Source of the DNA: Thamnaconus septentrionalis
Lineage: Eukaryota; Chordata; Actinopteri; Tetraodontiformes; Monacanthidae
Assembly: GCA_009823395.1 (NCBI GenBank)
Contig: CM020510.1
Location: 1,563,273 to 1,627,272 of the forward strand
Length of the DNA: 64,000 nucleotides
Direction of reading: 5' to 3'
In this document: positions 55,847-64,000 of the stretch, piece after piece
Layout of the letters: each line of letters opens with the position of its first letter
Numbering within the stretch: the first letter of the stretch is position 1
Notes under the pieces: generated by a model
What the model was told of the DNA's origin: nothing
Seen by the model: the letters and a program-made list of their open reading frames with translations, nothing else
Database searches by the model: none
Translations under genes and position numbers: made by a program

Positions 55847-57104
55847 AAGAAAACATCTAAATGACAACTTCTCCTACAGCAACTCCCAGCTGTGTTTTCT
55901 AGGCCATTCTACAATATCATGGACATCAGGTCCTGTCGTTCACTTGTTGGGGATGATCAATGTGATGTGAAGGCATCAATCAGTCTGAACATGTTTAGGT
56001 GAATTCATGAGAAACCAGGAGCCTCTATAAATCTTTCATAACCAGCGGCAGGAGCCAAGCAGCGCTGCAGCGGTGTTTACTGCCAGCTGCCTTTTAAAGC
56101 AGCTAGAGAGGAACCCATTAAAAACAACAGAGAATGGCTGGAGGTGGGGGAGGGGGGCGGGGGGGGTCTGAAGCCCCCGGGATAACTTTTAATGACACAC
56201 CAGCAAAACTGTGAACGCACCTGGATTTTCACATTAAAAGACAAAGCTGAGAGCAGAGTTGCGCCAAAACAGGGACCTGCAATGTTGGAGGGAAAAACCA
56301 CTGTGGTTACATCGTGAACACATTTTCACCACTTTGATGTGAGGCAATATCACACACTGGTGTGCTACCACGCTGGAATTATTTTTTAATATGACGGCAG
56401 GACCTCGAATGCCACATTGTCTCACACAATTCTACGATTTTGGCCGTGACGATGATGATTACGACAACTGATTTTTTTTTTTTTTTTCAGCTCTTTACCA
56501 TTTCTGCATTGGCGGGATGCCAACTAACACACTACGTACAAAAGTGTCAACTTGTGCGTTTCTAGACGTGCTAACTTCTTCCGTGTTGCTGCGCTGAAAC
56601 GAGTTGTTTAGGTTTGACTCGACTCTTCGCCGGTCGATCGTCACTGTTTGGCCTCTGCAGGAGTTTTGGAAATGGCCGCATCTTCCTAGTTCATGGTTGG
56701 AATCAGACCACCAGAAATGAATAAATTTAACGTGGAATTGGCCACGATTGGACCCCTGCTAACATCAATAATACATTGTGTGATCAAATTGCAGCATCTT
56801 TGTGTTCGGGACCTCCAAAATCCCCTTTGAACAAGTGAAAAAAAAAATCTGAGATAAATTGAATTTCTCAACATCGGACGAACTTGTTCAGAGAAGACAT
56901 TTGAGAGTCAAGTTATTCATGCATGCATGTACAGCAGCAGGAACCCAAATTGGACCCATGCAAGGTGCTATGTTCATGTTCTGCGCCTCAGGCACATCCC
57001 AGCGGAAACGTTGAACATCTTCCAATTTTGAAAGGTTTTGGTTGAGGGCACATCACTCTGTAAAATTGCTTTTGGATTCCCAGAGGGACCCCTTCGTTTA
57101 TTTA
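55847..57104. other. Unrecognised non-coding sequence
   Basis: G-rich 56142-56167 (several G5-G8 runs, quadruplex-prone); T-run 56471-56487. No exon supported. Confidence 0.45.
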
Positions 57105-57482
57105 CCGGTGCGACCCGAAAAATGAGAATATCCAGTAAAAGTTGTTTTATTTTGGCAATTTAACATAAAAGATGAAAGCAACAAATTTTATTGAGCCATT
57201 CCACGCAAATTGACATCTCAAGCAGTTCCTTGTTGTAACTTTGCTGATTGAGGTTTTCATAAAGATTTGACTTTATGTAACATTCTAATTTTCTGACTTT
57301 TTGAATTTGAGTTTTTTTTTAAAGCTGCAAGACCTGATCAGCAAAATCCAAAGAAATAAAAACTTGAAATATATTGATTTGCAGATTATTCCTTTATATA
57401 ATATGTCAAATTCACCTTTTAAGTTGAATTGCAGAAATACAACAACCTTTTCAGCATATTCTAATTTTCTGAGTCGTACCTG
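57105..57482 (+). mobile_element. Family B MITE, long form (378 bp)
   Basis: Left end CCGGTGCGACCCGAAAAATG and right end ATTTTCTGAGTCGTACCTG are imperfect inverted repeats; TA flanks both sides (57103-57104, 57483-57484). It contains the whole of the 227-bp element at 18944 plus about 151 extra bp, and an internal TIR-like segment (CATTCTAATTTTCTGAC near 57280). Confidence 0.85.
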
Positions 57483-57563
57483 TATTTCCATTTCAACAGC
57501 TTTAATGTAAATCAAAATCAGAACTCTTATTAGCACAAAATAAAAGCATCAGCGTTCGCTGTA

Positions 57564-57894
57564 GCTGTGTTTCCACCACTCCTAGAACAGTGTCATGGAA
57601 ACACTTTTTTGGCATTGACACACACACGTCAGGGGACGTGACATATGAGGTCACGTGACCAGTTCACCTACCAATGAAAATTGCGTGTTATGATTGGCCG
57701 GAGGAGGAGACGGAATATTTTTTTTTTTTACAAGTCATCAAAGAGCAAAAAACAGAACAAGCATTCTGGGACAGCAAACAAATGTAGACAAACCAAAGCA
57801 GACATAATGGAAACAACTGCAAATTGCAATTCAACTTTGTCAAAATTAGAAAATATCGCTTTCATCTTGAGAAAACCTTCCATGGAAACGCAGC
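57564..57894 (+). mobile_element. Family F DNA element, copy near 57.6 kb
   Basis: Left end GCTGTGTTTCCAC preceded by TA; right end CATGGAAACGCAGC. Shares 'GTGTTATGATTGG', 'CAAGTCATCAAAGAGCAAAA' and 'AAATATCGCTTTCATCTTGA'-type text with 1-358 and 17273-17512. The left end carries an extra small inverted repeat (TGTTTCCA...TGGAAACA, 57568-57605). Confidence 0.8.
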
Positions 57895-58117
57895 CGGTGC
57901 AGCCGGCACTCGGCTTCCTATTTAAAGACTGTGCAGAAACGCAACGCGCTGCTGAGATCTGATTTCCCAAGACGTCCTGAGACTTGTGATGGCACTTTGC
58001 CTGCACTCAACTTCAAACACCCCGCACGAGAAATTTCACATAAAGCAAGCGGGACGAGTTAATTATTCATGGAAGCCAGACGGGGAATATGTTAAAAACT
58101 GGAGGCGGTTGGAGGCG
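57895..58117. other. Unrecognised non-coding sequence
   Basis: No repeat or exon recognised. Confidence 0.35.
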
Positions 58118-58153
58118 GCCCGGCCCGGCCCGGCCCGGCCCGGCCCGGCCCGG
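58118..58153 (+). repeat. (GGCCC)7 pentanucleotide repeat
   Basis: Seven CpG-containing pentamers. The sequence is strongly self-complementary (GGCC and CCGG palindromes in each junction). Confidence 0.95.
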
Positions 58154-58154
58154 G

Positions 58155-58385
58155 ATCCTGTTGCGCCTCCTGCGAGTCCGACGACTCGTCCCGACTCTCG
58201 CCGTCATTATCGGCGCTCTCATCCTGCGTCAGGGCCTCTTATTATGCCACTTGTGACCATTAGGGCCAGCTCAGCTCATTACTGTAATATTCTGAATCAA
58301 AGGCCCCACCTGCCATTACTGCCAGCGCTCTGTCTCATTAAGGCACCCACAGTGCCTCCGCTGTGAATGCAGCACCAAGCAAATG
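58155..58385. promoter_or_regulatory. Candidate conserved non-coding element
   Basis: 'CCGTCATTATCGGCGCTCTC', 'TCTTATTATGCCACTTGTGA', 'CTCATTACTGTAATATTCTG', 'CCTGCCATTACTGCCAGC' and 'GTCTCATTAAGGCACCCACA' form a dense, complex block unlike its surroundings. My strongest conserved-element guess in the window, but untested. Confidence 0.3.
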
Positions 58386-58464
58386 ACTTCTGATGGAAGA
58401 GTCTTCAAGCAGACAGAGTGGCAGCGCTAAAAGATGGGACTCTAAGTGTTTTTGTCAGTGAGTC

Positions 58465-58466
<2 letters not shown>

Positions 58467-58508
<42 letters not shown>
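58467..58508 (+). repeat. (TG)n microsatellite
   Basis: About 20 TG units. A CA tract follows at 58651-58669, complementary but 140 nt away. Confidence 0.95.
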
Positions 58509-58509
<1 letters not shown>

Positions 58510-58749
58510 GGTGTACGTGACTCACTGGGACAGTTTTATTAGATCTATACCGACCATAATGGACCCATTTCTTGCTGGGTTTGGTTCAAGTGATTCAGTC
58601 GGGGCTTGAAACTAATGCAGCAATTAAAGTGTTATTTTGTGTCACTCTGGCACACACACACACACACACGTGCATGGACGCACACAGTTGTGCTTACATA
58701 TGTACCAGCCCTGCCTGGTGTAGGGGCAGGCTGTGAATGGTGCCTGCTG

Positions 58750-58960
58750 AACAGAGGGTTCTGCTGGGTTCTCTCCAGGTTCTCCAGCTTCCTCCCAAAC
58801 TCAGAGTTGTCTGTAGCTGTGTACGTGAGTGCGCATGGTTGTCGGTGTCTATGTGGCTCTAATAAAGTGGCCCCTGGTCCAGGGTGCCACCCTGAGAGAG
58901 GCTCCAGCAGACCCGACACGAGACGTCTGGAAGGGTATTGAAACAAAAATGATGGATAGA
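58750..58960 (+). mobile_element. SINE/LINE-like teleost repeat, 3' half
   Basis: 'TGCTGGGTTCTCTCCAGGTT' 'CTCCAGCTTCCTCCCAAACT', 'GTGAGTGCGCATGGTTGTCG' 'GTGTCTATGTGGCTCT', 'CCCTGGTCCAGGGTGCCACC' 'CTGAGAGAGGCTCCAGCAGA' and 'AAAAATGATGGATAGAAAAC' follow, in order, the familiar teleost repeat whose 5' part is seen at 51970. Confidence 0.75.
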
Positions 58961-58980
58961 AAACATTCACGGACTTGTTG

Positions 58981-59144
58981 TAAAAGCTAAAGTCGGAGCG
59001 ATTGTCGCATCCCCAAGGATGTGGAATTTGTCCTCCGCCATTGACCCTTCATCCCCTGAGGGGAGCTGGTGGGCAGCAGTGGTACTGCACCTGGGAATCA
59101 ATGGGTCATCAAGCCCCACAAGTCCAACCATGAACACTGAGGGT
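58981..59144 (+). mobile_element. Family G short repeat, fuller copy
   Basis: 'TAAAAGCTAAAGTCGGAGCG', 'GGAATTTGTCCTCCGCCATT' 'GACCCTTCATCCCCTGAGGG' and 'GCTGGTGGGCAGCAGTGGTA' match 33050-33160 and a common teleost repeat. The 3' extension '...CATGAACACTGAGGG' fits the same family. Confidence 0.75.
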
Positions 59145-59344
59145 CCGTTTTTTCTAGCCCTTGGTCCGACCCGGCCCGGTGGCCCAAAGTGAACGGCTGC
59201 TACTGGAACTGAAAGTGAAACCCTCCCATTTTAAGTTTACCCGGTAACAGGTCCGCCGGGTCGGTGTCGGTAACTCTAGTCTCTTATTGGGGTGATGCTA
59301 TTCAGGCAACCTTTTCAGATATATTTATGTAAACGGATCATTTT

Positions 59345-59420
59345 ATTCATCCAGAACCCTCGGCAACCCTGAGTGCAGGAGAGGAGAAGTGCAAATAGAA
59401 AATGGATGGATGGATTCATC
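59345..59420 (+). mobile_element. LINE/SINE tail with GGATGGAT
   Basis: 'CCCTCGGCAACCCTGAGTGC' 'AGGAGAGGAGAAGTGC' 'AAATAGAAAATGGATGGATG'. Same tail type as 38833-38890, where the terminal repeat has expanded into a 320-bp array. Confidence 0.65.
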
Positions 59421-61010
59421 CTTTTATTCAAAACCTGCTGCGGTGCAAGCGGTGCATACTGATTCGCTCCGCATTCGCTGCATCGCATTTGGCTGCCAGA
59501 AGAAAAAACAACAACAACAACAACAAGAGAGGTGCCTGTCAAGAACTTCACAAACAGGAAGTGGATGTTCAGCGGTGCTGCTCGACATTAGTGTGTGGCT
59601 TTCTGACAAGCAACACAGCCTCATATGGTGCATTAATAAATGATTGCTTGGCAAACTGAGATCAGGAGCATATTAAATATTTACCCGTGTTTAGACCATT
59701 GCTGTACATAAATATGGAAGTTTTTTTTCATGTATTTAATTTTTTTTTTGCAATGATTCGCTTCACGGTCAGTGCCATCTTGAATTGATGGCTCATTTTC
59801 AAACAGCAAGATTCCATATTTGGATGTGGGGGTTGTACCGGTGCCGTGTCATCCTCCTGGTCAGCTGGCTGTACTTTAATACTAAACTGGAGCCACGTCA
59901 ACAACTTCATATCCATTTTTAACTTCAACATTACACCAAATTGGAAAAAAAAATGGAAATTTGAGCCAATTTAAGTTTATGAAGGTATGAATTCAGTGCT
60001 CTTTTTCATACTGTATTGACAGCCAGTCATGTTTAGTCTTTTATGCAACCATTTGGCGGCAGCCCCTGCTGGCAAGACAATGCAATGCAAAGTCCCACGG
60101 CAAAAATCAATTCAAGGACGGCACTAATATTGATGAAAGGTTAAAAATAAAACACAACTTCATATGCCAGATGATGTACAAAATACTTATTGCACATGTT
60201 TAATTAAGCCTAACTTTGAACATAGTTCCCAGTAAATTCTTCTTTTTCTTTTTTTTTTTTTTTTTTTTTTTTACAAAATCAGTTCCTGTTATCCTGTCAG
60301 GACCTGTGGAGTTCTATATGCACTATTTTGTGTTTTGGACATTCAACGGTGTTAACAAATGTTTACTGAACGGATATAAGTAAAAAAAAATAATAACTTT
60401 CACAATGAACGACCGCAGTGCTGCTGGCAGTAAGGAAGAATTAATTAAAACGGGGAGCAAGTTCAGAGCCGAAGGCGACGCCTTCCTGGGCACAAATCCC
60501 ACAGACCATGCAAATAGAGGCGTCATCAATCACACCTGTTCCTTCCAGGAGAAAATCTACACAGAGAAAAAGTGAAGTCTCTTTAAGTCCATTGTGTGTG
60601 TGTGTGTGTGTGTGGGTAGTGCAGATTTATCTTGTATTACTCATAAAGCTATGCCAGTGAAACCAACCTCAGCCATTTATTTCCCAGCAGACCTGCCAGA
60701 TATCTCAAGCAGCAAACTGACTCAAAGATGAATCTTAGTAATGGAATGCAATGGAATTATGCCAACATTCTTCTTCTCTTTTTTTTTTTTTTTTTTTACG
60801 GATTAAATGGAATGCTTAATAATAACAACAGCCCACAGCCAACACCCACACACCCTCATAATATAATACTTATGTTTTCTCCACTACAAACTTCATTTTT
60901 CATAAACTACTACTACTACTACTACTATACACTTCCAGTTCAATCAAAGTGAAAGATGTGAACCTAGATTTGAATTATGCATTTGTATGGAATAATCAAC
61001 AGAGTGCAAA
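59421..61010. other. Unrecognised non-coding sequence
   Basis: (CAA)7 near 59507-59526; T-runs near 60250-60272 and 60779-60797; (TG)10 near 60594-60615; (CTA)7 at 60908-60927. No exon supported. Confidence 0.45.
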
Positions 61011-61073
61011 TCCATCCATTCATCCATCCATCCATCCATCCATCCATCCATCCATCCATCCATCCATCCATCC
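61011..61073 (+). repeat. (CATC)n microsatellite
   Basis: About 15 CATC/TCCA units, the reverse-complement form of the GGAT repeats at 38.9 kb. It may be the tail of an antisense LINE-type element, though no body is visible. Confidence 0.95.
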
Positions 61074-61317
61074 TCAAGACAGAAAGAAAGCTTTCAAGCT
61101 CTGCCTGCAACATCTTAGGTATTCCCAGGGCAGATGGACCATATCATTCCTCCAATATGTTCTGGATCTGAACCCTGAGGGGGGGGGTGCTCTCACTCAC
61201 ATGTGGCTTAAAGACCGCAGAGAGCCACCATGCAGGAGGTCTACCCATCATTTGCGTGAAGCACCACAGCCAACTGCCTCCTGCTCAGAGGAGCATCAAC
61301 TCTAATCCGTGGCTGAA

Positions 61318-61318
<1 letters not shown>

Positions 61319-61361
<43 letters not shown>

Positions 61362-61364
61362 ATT
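61319..61364 (+). repeat. (TA)n microsatellite
   Basis: About 20 TA units with one phase break. Confidence 0.95.
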
Positions 61365-62612
61365 CAGATATAGCAACTTCTCCATCTACTTATGATCTGA
61401 CACTCATATACTTTATATCTGTCTGTCTTTCAAATGAAACTTCCTCACTTCCAACCCAGTTCAGTCATTCCAACGCAGACGCCAGGAGATGTTGGGATGA
61501 TACGGAATGGACGGAATGTTTTTCATCCTACCTCTTTCAACAGGTGCGGGAGTCGTCCTCGTCTAGCAGGACAAACAAACAGCGCCGGTGCTGGATCCAG
61601 GTCTCACGCACTCATGCACGGCCTAAGCAGGCGTGTCCACGGGGGATGCGCATCAATGAACAAATGATCAAAGTTTGTCATTTGCTAATCCAGGTGCCTG
61701 TCAAAGGAGAGAAGGAGGAGAGGTGAGAAGAGGTCGAGGCCGAGGGCAACAGCGAACGAGCGAGCGGCATGTTTGTGCACACTGTGTGTGGTTGGACTGT
61801 AGCCTAGCAAAGCGTATGTCAGTGGGAAGAGGAGGGAATTGGAGTGGAAGATTGAAATACAATCGAGTGGATGAGCTCCCTGTGTGGACAGATGCACCTT
61901 CTCGCCACCCCGCAACTTAGCGATGACAGCGCGACAGAGTTTCATAAAGGGTGTGAAGCTGAAAACACCAGGAGCGGCCAACTATTAATCAATCAGCGTC
62001 AAGCTGCGGCCATTACACTTACAGCCGCAGATAACTGATGGTTGACCTGAAAGTGGGAGTGAGTGAGAGGCCAATAACCGCGCCTGACAGGACGCCACTT
62101 AACAGGAGCGGCAACACGTCGGCCGCCGCTGTAGTCAGCTTCAAGAATGATGAAACCCGCTGAGCCCGTCCACAGTGAGGGAGTCTAGTCCCTCTCTTGT
62201 TCCACTCCAATTTGTGACAAATAATTGCAATACACAAGCTCATCACCAAAAGAAGACGGTATCACATTTTTTTCCGGACAAATCCTGGTGATTAATGAAG
62301 AAAATGCAACAGTTTGAAAAAACTATAATTAAAAAAGCATTCATTCAGATGTAGGTCTATCAGTTGAAATAATACATTTTTGATTTCAGACTTCAAATCA
62401 TTTAATTAGCCATATGCTTAAAAAACACGAAAAGTTTCCCCCACTCTCAATTCCTGTCATGCTTTTAATTTGTATTAGTGAGGACGAGGTAATTATCAGG
62501 GAAGATGTTTATTGGTTCTGATTATTATGATCCATTATGTGATTAATTCATACACAGCTTTAGTTCTTCTGTTGTCTTTGGCCCAAAGATAACAGAGAAT
62601 AAAATAAAAAAT
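61365..62612. other. Non-coding sequence with candidate conserved element
   Basis: 62330-62570 is complex and AT-rich: 'CATTTAATTAGCCATATGC', 'GCTTTTAATTTGTATTAGTG', 'GAGGTAATTATCAGGG', 'CCATTATGTGATTAATTC'. Possible conserved enhancer. No exon is supported upstream of the LINE relic. Confidence 0.3.
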
Positions 62613-62990
62613 GAAATCTCTATGGATTATGATATTTGCAGATGATACTGTGATCTGTGGTCGGGAGAAGGTAAGAGGTAGCAGAGATTGAACTCTTCAG
62701 GGTCTCACTCGAAGTGACCAGGATGTACAGGGTCAGGGATGAATGCATCAGATTGACCAGGAAGACTGGATGGGTTGGAGGTGTAGAGAGGCGGAAGGGA
62801 GACTGCATCAGCGGAGAGACGCCGCAGTTGGAAATGCCAGGCAGGACCCCTGGAGGAAGACTTAACCAGGGCGTTTATGGACGTAGTGAAAGAGGAAGCG
62901 GGTTGGTGAGCGGAAGGGGTGCACACACAGGGGAGGGCGGGGTTAACATTGGAGGCAGGTGATTGGCTGTGGCCGACCGTGAAAGGGTGA
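62613..62990 (+). pseudogene. RTE-like non-LTR retrotransposon ORF2 relic
   Basis: Around 62625-62670 the plus strand reads WIMIFADDTVICGREKV, containing the F/YADD catalytic motif of reverse transcriptases. After stops and a large deletion, 62700-62890 reads EVTRMYRVRDECIRLT ... CISGETPQLEMPGRTPGG and QGVYGRS. This resembles the C-terminal part of fish RTE-type LINEs (GVTRMDRIRNEFIRGT...LPGRRQRGRP). A stop follows at about 62960. Clearly inactive: the endonuclease domain and most of the RT are absent. Confidence 0.75.
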
Positions 62991-64000
62991 GGAAAGGGAA
63001 AAGAAGAAGATCCTTCACAAACAGTTTGTAGTCCAGAGAAGTTGGCAGGGGCATTGTTTTGGTTGCCACATCAGCGGTGAGTTTACTGGCGCGGTGGAGC
63101 CCCGTTGGCCCACGCACCGGTTCAACTGCCAATGCATCCGCATTCCAGACAAGAAGCTCGACCTTGTGTAACAGTTTCCAACACCCACCCGACTATTAAC
63201 TCCGACGGCACAAATGTCAGCCGCCCTCTGGGAGCCGCGGCGTCCTGAACAGATGGTCAAAGATTCCCCTCACTCACCTTGACGGCTTACAACCCCCCAC
63301 CTTCGCCGTATCATCACAACTCTCTCTCTCTCTGTTCTCTTGCCTTTACATCCCTCTTTCCATCTCCTTCTTGTTCTTCCCTCAGTTTAAATAAAAAAAA
63401 AAAAAAAAGAAAAAAATCTCTACAGTTTCTTCAGTCAGAGCCTGGCCCCTCCCCCCCGCCTAGTCCCTCCCTCCCTCCTCGGAGACGCTCAACACTTCAG
63501 TCTCCCACAGAGACGCTTGCAGAGGAAGGGGCTGCATTGGCCCACTTCCTGAATGTGTTTTCACAGTTATAAAAAGACCAAAGTGGGAAAAAAAAAAAAA
63601 AAAAAAAAAAAGACTAAATAAGTGACTGCAGGAAAATTGTCTTGGTTTCTAAGCACATTTTCTGCTTGGAATCTGTCAGCACTTCTGTTAAATAATGCTG
63701 GCAGCCCTCCGCCGGTTACACTGACTCAAATCAGCCCAGATTGGCAACCCATGCCGCTCTCCACGCTGTGCCTTTGCCCACGGTGCAACCACCCACCCTC
63801 CCTCCCCTCCTCCCCCCTCCACTCCCCCCCTACGGACAATGTGCTAATTTGAGTAAAATACCAACCGAGCTGTGTTATTTCTTTGGAGTGGGCGCCTAGA
63901 AAAAGGCAAAAAAAACAAAAAAAAAAAACACACACAATGGTGGCAGGGAGGCAACGGGAAGATTTAGCAGAGCGCAGTTTTAGCAGGAAATGTTAAATGT
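62991..64000. other. Unrecognised non-coding sequence
   Basis: A16 at 63390-63407, A23 at 63589-63611 and C-rich runs at 63448-63480 and 63790-63830. A TATA-like GTTATAAAAAGACC lies at about 63566-63579 downstream of CCTCCCTCC/GC-rich text, but no transcript evidence exists. Confidence 0.4.

Noticed and set aside
63566..63579. TATA-box promoter (GTTATAAAAAGACC)
   Set aside because: A single motif between poly-A and C-rich runs, with no downstream exon. Kept only as a note in the region entry.

Overview
The window looks like non-coding nuclear DNA from a ray-finned fish, probably a percomorph teleost. I found no supportable protein-coding exon, rRNA, tRNA or prokaryotic feature. The teleost call is inference. 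It rests on the very high density of long CA/TG, GA and GGAT microsatellites, and on interspersed repeats I recognise from teleost genomes: Tc1-like ends, a decayed RTE-like LINE, a LINE tail with the (C/S)GRLPGEVF...GRPR type C-terminus, a 'TTTGACCC...GGGCAGC' short repeat, an 'ACTTTTTACTTGAGTACATTTC' element, a 'TTATTAATCCC..AGGGAAA' element and LINE-type tails ending in tandem GGAT or TATTC. Most long open frames are simple-sequence translations (poly-V, poly-A, poly-C, SLSLSL, THTHTH).

Layout. 0-2.5 kb: a truncated DNA element (family F), a CpG-dense patch, and a MITE with AGGTCCAGTGTG termini (family A). 2.5-11.4 kb: mostly unrecognised sequence with microsatellites and two more family-A copies. 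11.4-13.2 kb: a palindromic Tc1-like remnant and a long inverted-repeat element. 13.2-18.6 kb: CA/TG and CCTT tracts and a complete short MITE of family F. 18.6-22.5 kb: a 10-bp-based minisatellite and two MITEs of family B. 23-33 kb: the main tandem-repeat district, with interrupted CTG/CCG, an 11-bp minisatellite of about 395 bp, a 917-bp imperfect trinucleotide tract ending in pure CAG, and (CAG)16. 33-46 kb: LINE and DNA-element debris, a GGAT array, a 41-bp CCAAT-box minisatellite, a GACA/GATA tract and a 149-bp GA tract. 46-64 kb: further copies of families A, B and F, a 158-bp GA tract, (GGCCC)n, and an RTE-like LINE relic. The window is best read as intergenic or long-intron sequence.

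The most interesting structures are: (1) a 41-bp minisatellite in which all nine units carry a canonical CCAAT box and which has a 4-unit (164-bp) higher-order period; (2) family-A MITEs that seeded AAG microsatellites of different length and carry a CTCF-like core; (3) three copies of family B, one an internal-deletion derivative flanked by a perfect 8-bp direct repeat; (4) an 11-bp minisatellite that encodes the same peptide repeat in every frame of a strand; and (5) the long CAG/GTGGCA tract. Several single-copy-looking, TAATTA/CATTAA-rich stretches could be conserved non-coding elements, but conservation cannot be tested here.
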